Source: Callipepla californica brunnescens
Lineage: Eukaryota > Chordata > Aves > Galliformes > Odontophoridae
NCBI GenBank assembly: GCA_023055505.1
Contig: JALIRH010000049.1
Location: 1,922,001 to 1,986,000 of the forward strand
Direction of reading: 5' to 3'
DNA length: 64,000 nt
Each line of letters opens with the position of its first letter. Positions within the stretch are counted from its first letter, which is position 1. Positions 33,025 to 46,100 of the stretch are shown here, one piece after another. A model generated the notes under the pieces. That model was not told the origin of the DNA, did not search any database, and saw only the letters and a list, made by a program, of their open reading frames with translations. Made by a program: the position numbers and the translations under genes.

Positions 33025-33955
33025 GGGCCATAGGGATCAATGGGGCCATAGGGATCAATGCGGCCATAGGAATCAATGCGGCCATAGAACTCAATGGGGC
33101 AATAGGAATTAATGGGGCAATAGGGATCAATGAGGCCATAGGGATCAATGGGGCAATAGGGATCAGTGGGGCCATAGGAATAAATGGGGCCATAGGAATC
33201 AGTGTGGCCATAGGAATCAAGGGGGCCATAGGGATAAATGGGGCCATAGAACTCAATGGGGCCAAAGGAATCAATGGGACCATAGGGATCATTGGGCCAT
33301 AGGAATCAATGCGGCCATAGAACTCAAAGGGGCCATAGGGATTAATGGGGCCATAGGAATTAATGGGGCCATAGGGATCCATGGGGCCATAGGGATCAAT
33401 GGGGCCATAGGGATCAGTGGGGCCATAGAACTCAATGGGGCCATCAGAATCAGTAAGGCCACAGAACTCAGTGGGGCCATAGGGATAAATGGGGCCACAG
33501 GATTCAATGGGGCCATAGGGATCAATGGGACATAGGAATCAATGCAGCCATAGGAATCAGTGGGGCCATAGGGATCAATGGGGCCATAGAACTCAATGGG
33601 GCCATAGGGATCAATGGGAACATAGGAATCAAAGGGGCCATAGGAATCAACGGGGCCATAGGGATCAATGGGGCCGTAGAACTCAATGGGGACAGAGAAC
33701 TCAATGGGGCCATAGAACTCAATGGGGCCATTGGGATCAATTGGGCCATTGGGATCAATTGGGCCATAGAAGTTAATTGGGCCATAGGAATCAATGTGGT
33801 CATAGAACTCTATGGTGCAGTAAAAATCAATGGGGCCATAGGAATCAATGGGGCCATAGGGATCAATGGGGCCATAGGGATCAATGTGGATATAGAACTC
33901 AATGGAGACATAGAACTGAAAGGGGCCATAGGGATCAATGTGCCCATAGAACTGA
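33025..33955. repeat. 18-bp minisatellite array A2, right part
   Basis: The continuation of A2 beyond ERV-B, about 0.93 kb of the same unit. It ends abruptly at the truncated pol gene of ERV-C1; the last unit merges with pol through a shared ATGT. Confidence 0.96.
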
Positions 33956-34641
33956 ATGTCCGGCACAGAAGCACTCAGTGGAGGTGTGACTTCATTCAGG
34001 CCACGGTAATCTACCGTCAGTCTCCATTCACCACTGGCTTTACGCACTGGCCATATGGGGCTGTTAAACAGGGAGTGAGTTTTGCTGATCACTCCCTGGC
34101 TCTCTAGCTGACGAATCAGATTATGAATGGGGAGCAAGGAATCCCTATTAGTGCGGTACTGCCGTCTGTGCACCGTTTTTGTAGCAATTGGTTGCTCCTC
34201 CACTTGTAGCAACCCCACAACAGATGGATCTTCTGACAGGCCAGGTAAAACAGATAGTTGCTTAATGCTATCTGTGTCCACAGTAGCTATTCCAAAAGCC
34301 CATCGATACCCTTTGGGATCCTTAAAATATCCCCTTTTGAGGTAATCAATACCAAGTATGCATGGGGCCCCCTGTCCGGTCACTATAAGATGCTTCTGCC
34401 AGTCTTTACGCGTGAGGCTTATTTCTGCCTCCAGCACAGACAATTCCTGAAAGCCCCCAGTCACTCCAGAGAGATGAATCAATTCTGCCCCTTTATAACT
34501 TGAAGGCATTAGAGTACATTGTGCACCAGTATCCACCAGTGCCTCATATTTCTGTGGGTTTGATGTGCCAGGCCACCGAATCCACACAGTCCAATACACT
34601 CTATTATCCCTCTCCCTCCTCTGGCTGAGGGCAGGGCCCCT
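33956..34641 (-). pseudogene. ERV-C1 pol, protease and start of RT only
   Basis: In frame with gag beyond its UAG. The protease has the ALVDTGAQCTLMPSS active site and ILGIDYL. It is followed by the N-terminal fingers of reverse transcriptase up to VDYRGLNEVTPPLSAS. Sequence homology to ERV-C2 pol ends at 33956, before any catalytic RT motif. The open frame then continues into minisatellite and runs to 33289, giving a composite ORF that is an artefact of the junction. The first codon of the ORF after the UAG spacer is GTG, so no independent start exists. Confidence 0.9.
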
Positions 34642-34644
34642 CTA
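34627..34644 (-). promoter_or_regulatory. ERV-C1 gag UAG and readthrough hairpin
   Basis: The gag stop UAG (34644-34642) is followed on the minus strand by AGGGGCCCTGCCCTC. GAGGG, including the G of UAG, pairs with CCCTC across a six-base loop. Pol continues in the same frame. The arrangement is identical in ERV-C2. Confidence 0.6.
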
Positions 34645-35808
34645 TTCATTACCTGTAGTGACAGGAACAACTTCGCTGGTAGTTGCTCTGTGTTGTAATT
34701 CTCTCACCCGTGCTCGCAGTGCAGGGGTGGGTTTTTGATGCCATTCCTTCATATCTTCTCCATTTGCACGTAAGTAACTCCACAAAGCCGCGCGCGACAT
34801 GAAGTTAGTGCTGTCATTTGCTCGAGCAGGACGGCGTCTGCTACTGATAGCTACAATTGATTCAACCCTATCAATCAGTTGGGATAATTTTCCCAGTATA
34901 TCTTCCATTTGTCCTTCTAACTTTGATATGGCTGAAATGGACGCGTATGGCGGTGGAAATTTTTGTTCGAAGTTTTGAAGTGTAAGAATTAGTTCAAAAA
35001 CTGGGGGTTTTCTGTCTTGGTCCTCATATCTGTTGAACGTTGTCACTAGTGTACCGGCGTACCTTTCTGGTGCTGACTTTGAAAGCTTCTGACATATTTT
35101 GGGTGTACTCCTTACTTTCTCCGGATCATGGTCCCGATCGTCAGGATCAAAGGTGGGATCATACAGCATTTCCGCCACAGCTGTTTCTCTCAAATACTGG
35201 ATGCCTTCCTCAATAGTTTTCCACCTTTTCACTTTAGGTGCCAGGTCACTCTTGTAGGGATATCTTTCCCTCACAGCTACTAGCATTTGTTGCCAGAGGC
35301 TGGCGATTCCATCCATATACCTGCTGATTCCTCTGTCGACAGCCGGATCTCGGGCAATGTTTCCTAGTTGGCGAGCTTCGTTACTATCAAGGGACACACT
35401 CTTGGCCCCGTTGTCCCAACACCGAAGCAACCAAGTGACAATACTCTCATCCGGACGTCGAACAAACTCCTTTCTTGAGCCTTGGATCTCAGACATTTTC
35501 ATGGGCCGACGAAACGTCGTAACTTTAACTTTCTCTTCACCTTCATCATCACTTTCTTCTCCATGTCTCTCACTTTTCTTTGTTGCCTTTCTCGATGGTG
35601 GGGGGGTTGTGGCCACCCCCTCACCTATATCTTCCTCTTCTTTCGGCACCTCTTCTTTGCGTTCTAGGCGCGAGGACACACGTTTCCATTTCTTGCCTTC
35701 CACAGGGGCAACTGACTTTGATACTGGTGCTTCCTTTGGCTGGTCAGGTGTGACTAGGAGGTTTTCCTCTTTGGTTTGGGCCTCAGTTTGGACACTCTCT
35801 CCCTTCAC
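34642..35808 (-). pseudogene. ERV-C1 gag-like gene, start codon lost
   Basis: An open frame of 388 codons, the same length as ERV-C2 gag. The N-terminus is charged and acidic (KEEEDIGEG), followed by the conserved RRPDESIVTWLLRCWDNGA block, NEARQLGN, EMLYDPTFDP and a C-terminal NGEDMKEWH region with basic residues. There is no zinc knuckle and no clear major homology region. The codon aligned with the ATG of ERV-C2 is GTG here, so normal initiation is lost although the rest is open. The 3' end is UAG, in frame with pol. An alternative identity is the ENS-1/ERNI (Soprano) group of chicken elements; I cannot check this. Confidence 0.8.
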
Positions 35809-35823
35809 AATAGTATATAAACC

Positions 35824-36384
35824 TCAGTAAGCATAAGCCAAGCCCCAAATAAGCTGTTCCACCTCAGATCTTTCTGAGCCGCAACACCCTTTACTCAGAT
35901 ACAGGCCTAGCTCCTCAGGATCCCGCAATTGTTTGGGAGAAAAATCCCATGACACCGGGTGTCCCCATGCTTCTAATTTCTTTCCTAAAACTCTCCATTC
36001 TCCCTGTCATTCAACATTCTCTGTTTCTGGGAGAAGCTTCCTGCACATGATGTAAAGTGCTACTACATGAAAGAAGACTAATATCCCAATTATTAACACC
36101 ATCCCTAAGCTGTGATCTTGAAAATTCATAAAAAACTGAGAGGGGAACCCGGATACCCATTCAAACATCACATGGTTCGTTAATATGCTATCGTTTGTTC
36201 CATTAGCTGGGGTGCCCAGGTATCTGGCAGGTGCCTCTATCATTGCTTTTAATTTATTATATAAGGACAAGACCCAATGGAACAGAATGGCAAACCTAAC
36301 CAAGTTCCAGTACGTTTTGAGCATTAAGAGGGAAAAAACAATGAAATGCAGCCCCTTTAAGAGCAGTTCAAAATGAGAGAACAT
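35824..36384 (-). pseudogene. ERV-C1 leader ORF with nonsense codon
   Basis: The homolog of the ERV-C2 leader (59616-60182). ATG at 36384. It has the same hydrophobic N-terminus, the PANGTNDS glycosylation region and the second hydrophobic segment (GMVLIIGILVFFHVVALYIM). TGA at 36007-36009 replaces the Trp codon of the conserved VEWQG motif and cuts off the soluble C-terminal part, which is still readable up to TGA at 35824. That stop is 18 bases before the gag start, in the same frame. Confidence 0.75.
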
Positions 36385-36575
36385 TTTTTTTTTTTCTTTA
36401 CTATAACAAGTTATCAGCACCCATAAAAGTTTACAGATATCCCAGAACAACTGGCAGTACGCCCAGACTTCAAGGTCGTGTTATGCCGTACAGTACCTGC
36501 AGTACAGATAAGCTTGCTAGCGAGAGACAGAGATTCACTCTAAAAGTATGTCTCTGCCCGGCTAAGGCGGTTCGG

Positions 36576-36593
36576 GCCGCAAGTTGGGCGCCA
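36576..36593 (-). other. ERV-C1 primer binding site, tRNA-Lys type
   Basis: The minus strand reads TGGCGCCCAACTTGCGGC, the ERV-C2 site with two changes. The parental form fits tRNA-Lys(1,2). Confidence 0.8.
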
Positions 36594-36600
36594 AAAAAAA

Positions 36601-37174
36601 TGTCAACGATTCACCGGGCTGGATCGGCACGGCTCCGCGACGACAGGTGCGGGGGACCCACGGACCCACACCGCAGGAAAAGGGAAAGAAAAAGAGAAAA
36701 AGGGAAAAGGGAGATGGGCCTAGAAACAAAACAGCGGCAACGATCTGAGGAGGAATGCTAATTTACTAAATAAGATATCAGAAAGTAAAATAACACAATA
36801 TAATACAATATAATTGGAATTGAGGCTAATGAATCAAATAAAATGAGCATGAGAGAGTGTCCAAAAAACCGAAGGCCTTACGCAAACGCTGAAGGAGATA
36901 CGGCAGCGAGCACCCACTGCTGAGACGATCCCGAAGGAAAGAGAGCGTCCCGTGACCGCTGAGGGTTTTTATCTGTTCCCTCTGAGCGGAAAACACGTAA
37001 AAATACAAAGCACTGTAAAGTCCTCTGGGTAATGAAGTGCTTCTTCTCTTCTGAGACAGGTATACCTGGAATTATCAATGATCTATGGAGCTGGAGTATT
37101 AGCTCTTTAACTCTTAATGCAATACATGATGTTATGATGTGGAATACTAGTACAGAAATCCTAAAACAATGACA
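36601..37174 (-). mobile_element. ERV-C1 5' LTR
   Basis: 574 bp from TGTCATTG (37174) to CGTTGACA (36601). It contains a GATAAAAACC element near 36970 that could be a TATA-like box, followed by a GC-rich region. It abuts minisatellite array A3 directly at 37175. The TG...CA ends match the solo LTR and the ERV-C2 LTR. Confidence 0.9.
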
Positions 37175-40100
37175 GAATCAATGTGACCATAGGGATCAAT
37201 GGGGCCATAGGGATCCATGGGGCCATAGAACTCAAAGGGGCCATAGGGATCAATGCGAGCAAAGGAATAAGTGGGACCATAGGAATCAGTGGGGCCATAA
37301 AACTCAATGTGGCCATAGGGATCAATGGGACCATAGGAATCAATGGGGCCATAAGAATCAGTAAGGCCATACGAATCAGTGGGGCCATAGAGATCAATGG
37401 GGCCATAGGAATCAATGGGGCCACAGGGATCAATGGGGCCATATATCTCAATGGGGCCATATAACTCAATGGGGCCACAGGGATCAATGGGGCCATAGGA
37501 ATCAATGGGGCCATAGGAATCAGTGGGGCCATAGGAATCAATGGGGCCATAGGAATCAGTGGGGCCTTAGGAATCAATGGGGCCATAGGGATCAATGCGG
37601 CCATAGGGATAAATGGGGCCATAGGAATCAATGCGGCCATAGGGATAAATGGTGCCTTAGGAATCGATGGGGCCATAGGGATCTATGAGGCCATAGGGAT
37701 CGATGAGGCCATAGGAATCAATGGAGCCATTGAACTCAATGGGGCCATAGATATCAATGGGGCCATAGGAATCAATGGTGTTATAGGAATGAATGGAGCT
37801 ATAGAACTCAAAGGGGTCATAGGGATCAACGGGACCATAGAACTCAATGGGGCCATTGGAAGCAATGGGGCAATAGGGATCAATGGGGCCATAGGGATCG
37901 ATGAAGCCATAGGGATCATCGGGGCCATAGGGATCATCGTGGCCATAGGAATCAATGGGGCCATAGGAATCAATGGGGCCATAGAACTCAATGGGGCCAT
38001 AGAACGCAATGGGGCCATAGGGATCAATGGGGCCCTAAAGATCAATGGGGCCATATAAATCAATGGGGCCATAGAACTCAATGGGGCCATAGCGATCAAT
38101 GGGGCCATATAACTCAGAGGGGCCACAGAACTCAAGGGGGCCATAGGGATCAATGGGACCATAGGAATCAATTGGGCCATAGGGATCAATGGGACCATAG
38201 GGATCAATTGGGCCATAGAACTCAACGGGGCCATAGGAATCAATGTGGCCATAGAACTGAAAGGGGCCATAAAAATCAAAGGGGCCATAGGAATCAATGG
38301 GGCCATAGGGATCAATGGTGCCAAAGCGATCAATGGGACAATTGGAATCAATGGGGCCATAGAACTCAATGGGGCCATAGGAATCAAAGGGGCCATAGGA
38401 ATCAATGGGGCCATAGGAATCAAAGGGGCCATAGGGATCAATGGAGCCATAGAACTCAGTGGAGCAATAGAACCCCAATTGGCCATAGGGATCAATGGGG
38501 CCATAGGGATCAATTGGGCCATAGAACTCAATGGGGCCGTAGAACTCAAAGGGGCCAAAAAAATCAATGGGACCATAGGAATCAATGGGACCATAGAACT
38601 CAATGAGGCCATAGGAATCAATGGGGCCATAGGAATCAATGGGGCCATAGAATTCAATGGGGCAATAGGGATCAATGGGGCCATAGGGATCAATTGGGCC
38701 ATAGAACTCAATGGGGCCATAGAACTCAAAGGGGCCAAAAAAATCAATGGGACCATAAAAATCAATGGGACCATAGAACTCAATGGGGCCATAGGAATCA
38801 ATGGGGCCATAGGAATAAATGGGGCCATAGAATTCAATGGGGCCATAGGGATCAATGGGGCCAAAGGGATCAATAAGGCCATAGGAATCAATGCGGTCAT
38901 AGAACTCAATGGGGTCATTGGGATCAATAGGGCCATATGTATCAATGGGGCAATAGGAATCAATGGGGCCATAGGGATCAATGGGGCAATAGGAATTAGT
39001 GTGGCCATATGTATCAGTGGGGACATAGAACTCAATGGGCCCTAGGGATCAATGGGACCATAGGAATCAATGGGGCCATAGGAATCAGTGGGGCCTTAGG
39101 AATCAATGGGGCCATAAAAATCAATGGGGCCATAGTGATCAATGGGGCCATAGGGATCAATGGAGCCATAGGGATCAATGGGGCCATAGAACTCAATGGG
39201 GCCATAGGGATCAAGGGGGACATAGGGATCAATGGGGCCAAAGGAATCAATGGGACAATAAGAATCAGAGGGGCCGTAGGAATCAATGGGGCCATAGGGA
39301 TCAGTGGGGCCATAGTAATCAGTGGGGCCTGAGGAATAAATGAGGCACTCGGGATCAATGGGGCCATAGGGATCGATGGGGCCATAGGGATCAATGTGGC
39401 CATAGCGATCAATGGGGCCAAAGGAATCAATGGGACCAGAGGAATCGATGGGGCCATAGGGATAGATGAGGCCATAGGAATCAATGGGGCCATTGAACTC
39501 AATTGGGCCATAGAGATCAATGGGGCCATAGGGATCAATGGGGTCATAGAACTCAATGGGGCCTCTAGAACTCAATGGGGCCATAGGAATCAATGGGACC
39601 ATAGGAATCAAACGGGCCATAGGAATCCATGGGGCCATAGAACTCAAAGGGGCAATAGGGATCAATGGGGCCATAGGGATCAATGGAGCCAAAGAACTCA
39701 AAGGAGCCATAGAACTCAATGGGGCCATAGGGATCAATTGTGCCATTGAACTCAATGGGGCCATAGGGATCAATGGGGCCATGGGGATCAATGGGGCCAT
39801 AGAACTCAATGGGGCCATAGGAATCAGTGGGGCCATAGAACTCAGTGGGGCCATAGGGATCAATGGGGCCACAAGAATCAATGTGACCATAGGAATCAAT
39901 GCAGCCATAGTCATCAATGGGAGCATAGGAATCAATGGGGCCATAGAACTCAATGGGGCCATAGGAATCAATGGGGCAATAGAACTCAATGGGGCCAAAG
40001 GAATCAAAGGAGCCATAGAACTCAATGGGGCCATAGAACTCAATGGGGCCATAGGGATCAATGGGACGATAGGAATCAATGGGGCCATAGGAATCAATGG

Positions 40101-43100
40101 GGCCATAGGGATCAATAGGGCCATAGGGATCAATGGAACCTTAGGGGTCAATGGAGCCATAGAACTCAATGTGCTCATAGGGATCAATGGGACCGTAGGA
40201 ATCAATGGAGCCATACAGATCAGTGGGGCCATAGGAATCAATAAGGCCATAGGGATCAATGGGGCCATAGGGATCGATGGGGCCTTCGGGATCAATGGGG
40301 CCATAGGAATCAATGGGGCCATAGGGATCAATTGGGCCTTAGGAATCAATGGGGCCATTGAACTCAATTGGGCCATAGAGATCAATGGGGCCATAGGGAT
40401 CAATAAGGCCATAGGAATCCTTGCGGCCATAGAACTCAATGGGGCCATAGAACTCAAAGGGGCCAAAAAAATCAATTGGGCCATAGGACTCAATGGGGTT
40501 ATAGGGATCAATGGGGCCAAAGGGATCAATAAGGCCATAGGAATCAATGCGGTCATAGAACTCAATGGGGCCATAGGGATCAATAGGGCCATATGCATCA
40601 ATGGGGCAATAGGAATCAATGGGGCCATAGGGATCAATGGGGCAATAGGAATTTGTGTGCCCATAGGTATCAGAGGGGACATAGAACTCAATGGGCCCTA
40701 GGGATCAATAGGACCATAGGAATCAGTGGGGCCATAGGAATCAATGGGGCCATAAAAATCAATGGGGTCATAGAACTCAATGGGGCCATAGAACTCAATG
40801 GGGCCATAGGAATCAATGGGACCATAGGAATCAAAGGGGCCATAGGAATCAATGGGGCCATAGAACTCAAAGGGGCCATAGGAATCAATGGGGACATAGG
40901 GATCAATGGGGCCATAGGGATCAATGGGGCCATAGAACTCAGTGGAGAAATTGAACCCCAATTGGCCATAGGGATCAATGGGGCCATAGGGATCAATTGG
41001 GCCATAGAACTCAATGTGGCCATAGAACTCAAAGGGGCCAAAAAAATCAATGGGACCATAGGAATCAATGGGACCATAGAACTCAATGGGGCCATAGGAA
41101 TCAATGGGGCCATAGAACTCAATGGGGCAATAGGGATCAATGGGGCCATAGGGATCAATGGTGCCAAAGAACTCAAAGGAGCCATAGACCTCAATGGGGC
41201 CTTGGGGATCAATGGAGCCATAGGGATCAATTGGGCCATAGAACTCAATGGGGCCATAGGAATCAATGTGGCCATTGAACTGAAAGGGGCCATAATAATC
41301 ATAGGGGCCATAGGAATCAATGGGGCAATAGTGATCAATTGTGCCACAGCGATCAAAGGGACCATAGGAATCAATGGGGCAATAGAACTCAATGGGGCCA
41401 TAGGAATCAATGGGGCCATAGGAATCAATGGGGCCATAGGAATCCATGGGGCCATAGAACTCAAAGGGGCAATAGGGATCAATGGGGCCATAGGGATCAA
41501 TGGAGACAAAGAACTCAAAGGAGCCATAGAACTCAATGGGGCCATAGGGATCAATTGTGCCATTGAACTCAATGGGGCCATAGGGATCAATGGGGCCATG
41601 GGGATCAATGGGGCCTTAGAACTCAATGGGGCCATAAGAATCAGTGGGGCCATAGAACTCAGTGGGGCCATAGGGATCAATGGGGCCACAAGAATCAATG
41701 GGACCATAGGAATCAATGCAGCCATAGTCATCAATGGGAGCATAGGAATCAATGGGGCCATAGAACTCAATGGGGCCATAGGAATCAATGGGGCAATAGA
41801 ACTCAATGGGGCCAAAGGAATCAAAGGAGCCATAGTACTCAATGGGGCCATAGAACTCAATGGGGCCATAAGGACCAATAGGGCCATAGGGATCAATGGA
41901 ACCATAGGGATCAATGGAGCCATAGAACTCAATGTGCTCATAGGGATCAATGGGACCGTAGGAATCAATGGGGCCATACAGATCAGTGGGGCCATAGGAA
42001 TCAATAAGGCCATAGGGATCAATGGGGCCATAGGGATCGATGGGGCCTTCGGGATCAATGGGGCCATAGGAATCAATGGGGCCATATGGATCAATAGGGC
42101 CTTAGGTATCAATGGGGCCAGAGGAATCGATGGGGCCATAGGGATAGATGAGTCCATAGGAATCAATGGGGCCATTGAACTCAATTGGGCCATAGAGATC
42201 AATGGGGCCATAGGGATCAATAAGGCCATAGGAATCCTTGCGGCCATAGAACTCAATGGGGCCATAGGGATCAATGGGCCATATGGATCAATGGGGCAAT
42301 CGGAATCAATGGGGCCATAGGAATCAATGGGGCCATAGGCATCAATGGTGCCAGAGAACTCAAAGGGGCCATTGGGATCAATGGGGCCATAGAACTCAAA
42401 GGGGCCATAGAACTCATAGTGGCCAAAAAAATCAATGGGGCCATAGGACTCAATGGGGTTATAGGGATCAATGGGGACACAGGGATCAATTGGGCCATAG
42501 AACTCAATGGGGCCATAGAACTCAAAAGGGCCAAAAAAATCAATGGGACCATAGGAATCAATGGGACCATAGAACTCAATGGGGCCATAGGAATCAATGG
42601 GGCCATAGGAATCAATGGGGCCATAGAATTCAATGGGGCAATAGGGATCAATGGGGCCATAGGGATCAATTGGGCCACAGAACTCAATGGGGCCATAGAA
42701 CTCAAAGGGGCCAAAAAAATCAATGGGACCATAGGAATCAATGGGACCATAGAACTCAATGGGGCCATAGGAATCAATGGGGCCATAGAACTGAAAGGGG
42801 CCATAATAATCATAGGGGCCATAGGAATCAATGGGGCCATAGGGATCAATGGTGCCACAGCGATCAATGGGACCATAGGAATCAATGCGGCCATAGAACT
42901 CAATGGGGCCATAGGAATCAATGGAGCCATAGGAATCAATGAGGCCATAGGCATCAATGGAGCCATAGAACTCAAAGGGGCCATTGGGATCAATGGGGCC
43001 ATAGAACTCAAAGGGGCCAAAAAAATCAATGGGGCCATAGAACTCAATGGGGACATAGGGATCAATGGGGCCAAAGGGATCAATAAGGCCATAGGAATCC

Positions 43101-46100
43101 ATACGGTCATAGAACTCAATGGGGCCATAGGGATCAGTGGTGCCACAGCGATCAATGGGACAATAGTTATCAATGCGGCCATAGAACTCAAAGGGGCCAT
43201 AGGAATCAATGGGGCCATAGGGATCAATGGGGCCATAGAACTCAGTGGAGCAATAGAACCCCAATTGGCCATAGGGATCAATTAAGCCATAGAACTCAAT
43301 GGGGCCATAGAACTCAAAGGGGCCAAAAAAATGAATGGGACCATAGGACTCAGTGGGACCATAGAACTCAATGGGGCCATAGGAATCAATGGGGCCATAG
43401 AACTCAATGGGGCAATAGGGATCAATGGGACCGTATGGATCAATGGAGCCAAAGAACTCAAAGGAGCCTTAGACCTCAATGGGGACATAGGGATCAATGG
43501 AGCCATAGGGATCAATTGGGCCATAGAACTCAATGGGGCCATAGGAATCAATGTGGCCATAGAAGTGAAAGGTGTCATAATAATCATAGGGGCCATAGGA
43601 ATCAATGGGGCAATAGGGATCAATGGCGCCACAGCGATCAATGGGACCATAGGAATCAATGGGGCCATAGGGATCAATGGAGCCATAGGGATCAATGGGG
43701 CCATAGAACTCAAAGTGGCCATAGGGATCAAGGGGGACATAGGGATCAATGGGGCCAAAGGAATCAATGGGGCAATAGGAATCAGAGGGGCCGTAGGAAT
43801 CAATGGGGCCATAGGGATCAGTGGGGCCATAGTAATCAGTGGGGCCTGAGGAATAAATGAGGCACTCGGGATCAATGGGGCCATTGGGATCGATGGGGCC
43901 ATAGGGATCAATATGGCCTTAGGGATCAATGGGGCCATAGGAATCAATGGGGCCAGAGGAATCGATGGGGCCATAGGGATAGATGAGGCCATAGGAATCA
44001 ATGGGGCCATTGAACTCAATTGGGCCATAGAGATCAATGGGGCCATAGGGATCAATGGGGTCATAGAACTCAATGGGGCCTCTAGAACTCAATGGGGCCA
44101 TAGGAATCAATGGGGCCTCTAGAACTCAATGGGGCCATAGACATCATTGGGGCCATAGAACTCAAAGGGGCCAAAAAAATCAATGGGGCCTTAGGACTCA
44201 ATGGGGTTTTAGGGATCAATGGGGCCAAAGGGATCAATAAGGCCATAGGAATCAAAGGGGCCATAGGCATCAATGGAGCCATAGAACTCAAAGGGGCCAT
44301 TGGGATCATTGGGGCCATAGAACTCAATGGGGCCATAGAACTCAAAGGGGCCAAAAAAATCAATGGGGCCATAGGACTCAATGGGGTTATAGGGATCAAT
44401 GGGGCCAAAGGGATCAATAAGGCCATAGGAATCAATGCGGTCATAGAACTCAAAGGGGCCATAGGGATCAATAGTGCCATATGGATCAATGGGGCAATAG
44501 GAATCAATGGGGCCATAGGGATCAATGGGGCAATAGGAATTAGTGTGGCCATAGGTATGAGTGGGGACATAGAACTCAATGGGCCCTAGGGATCAATGGG
44601 ACCATAGGAATCAATGGGGCCATAGGAATCAGTGGGGCCATAGGAATCAATGGGGCCATAAAAATCAATGGGGCCATAGGAATCAATGGGGCCATAGGGA
44701 TCAATGGAGCCATAGTTATCAATGGGGCCATAGAACTCAAAGTGGCCATAGGGATCAAGGGGGACATTGGGATCAATGGGGCCAAAGGAATCAAAGGCGT
44801 AATAGGAATCAGAGGGGCCGTAGGAATCAATGGGGCCATAGGGATCAGTGGGGCCATAGTAAACAGTGGGGCCTGAGGAATAAATGAGGCACTCGGGATC
44901 AATGGGGCCATTGGGATCGATGGGGCCATAGGGATTAATGTGGCCATAGGGATCAATGGGGCCATAGGAATCAATGGGGCCAGAGGAATCGATGGGGCCA
45001 TAGGGATAGATGAGGCCATAGGAATCAATGGGGCCATTGAACTCAATTGGGTCATAGAGATCAATGGGGCCATAGGGATCAATGGGGTCATAGAACTCAA
45101 TGGGGCCTCTAGAACTCAATGGGGCCATAGGAATCAATGGGGCCATAGGAATCAATGGGGCCATAGACATCAATGGAGCCATAGAACTCAAAGGGGCCAT
45201 TGGGATCAATGGGGCCATAGAACTCAATGGGGCCATAGAACTCAAAGGGGCCAAAAAAATCAATTGGGCCATAGGACTCAATGGGGTTATAGGGATCAAT
45301 GGGGCCAAGGGGATCAATAAGGCCATAGGAATTAATGCGGTCATAGAACTCAATGGGGCCATAGGGATCAATAAGGCCATATGTATCAATGGGGCAATAG
45401 GAATCAAAGGGGCCATAGGGATCAATGGGGCAATAGGAATTAGTGTGGCCATAGGTATCAGAGGGGACATAGAAGTCAATGGGCCCTAGGGATCAATGGG
45501 ACCATAGGAATCAATGGGGCCATAGGAATCAGTGGGGCCATAGTAATCAATGGGGCCATAAAAATCAATGGGGCCATAGGAATCAATGGGGCCATAGGGA
45601 TCAATGGGGCCATAGAACTCAATGGGGCCATAGGGATCAGTGGGGCCATAGAACTCAATGGGGCCATAGAACTCAATGGGGCCATAGGGATCAATGGGGT
45701 CATAGAACTCAATGGGGCCTCTAGAACTCAATGGGGCCATAGGAATCAATGGGGCCATAGGAATCAATGGGGCCATAGACATCAATGGAGCCATAGAACT
45801 CAAAGGGGCCATTGGGATCTATTGGGCCATAGAACTCAATGGGGCCATAGAACTCAAAGGGGCCAAAAAAATCAATGGGGCCATAGGACTCAATGGGGTT
45901 ATAGGGATCAATGGGGCCAAAGGGATAAATAAGGCCATAGGAATCAATGCGGTCATAGAACTCAATGGGGCCTTTGGGATCAATAGGGCCATATTTATCA
46001 ATGGGGCAATGGGAATCAATTGGGCCATAGGGATCAGTGGTGCAATAGGAATTAGTGTGGCCATAGGTATCAGTGGGGACATAGAACTCAATGGGCCTAA

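Larger units (their letters stand above)
33956..37174 (-). mobile_element. ERV-C1: truncated provirus with 5' LTR
   Basis: The 5' part of a minus-strand provirus: LTR, primer site, leader ORF, gag and the first 210 codons or so of pol. Pol stops inside reverse transcriptase where the sequence changes to minisatellite, so the rest of pol and the 3' LTR are missing. Gag and pol are close to ERV-C2 by eye, while the LTRs differ more. Bases 36385-36575 between primer site and leader hold no recognised feature. Confidence 0.92.

Noticed and set aside
33289..34599. A 436-codon ORF joining protease/RT to hexapeptide repeats as a novel fusion gene
   Set aside because: It is a chance in-frame join at a truncation breakpoint; there is no ATG and half of it is satellite.
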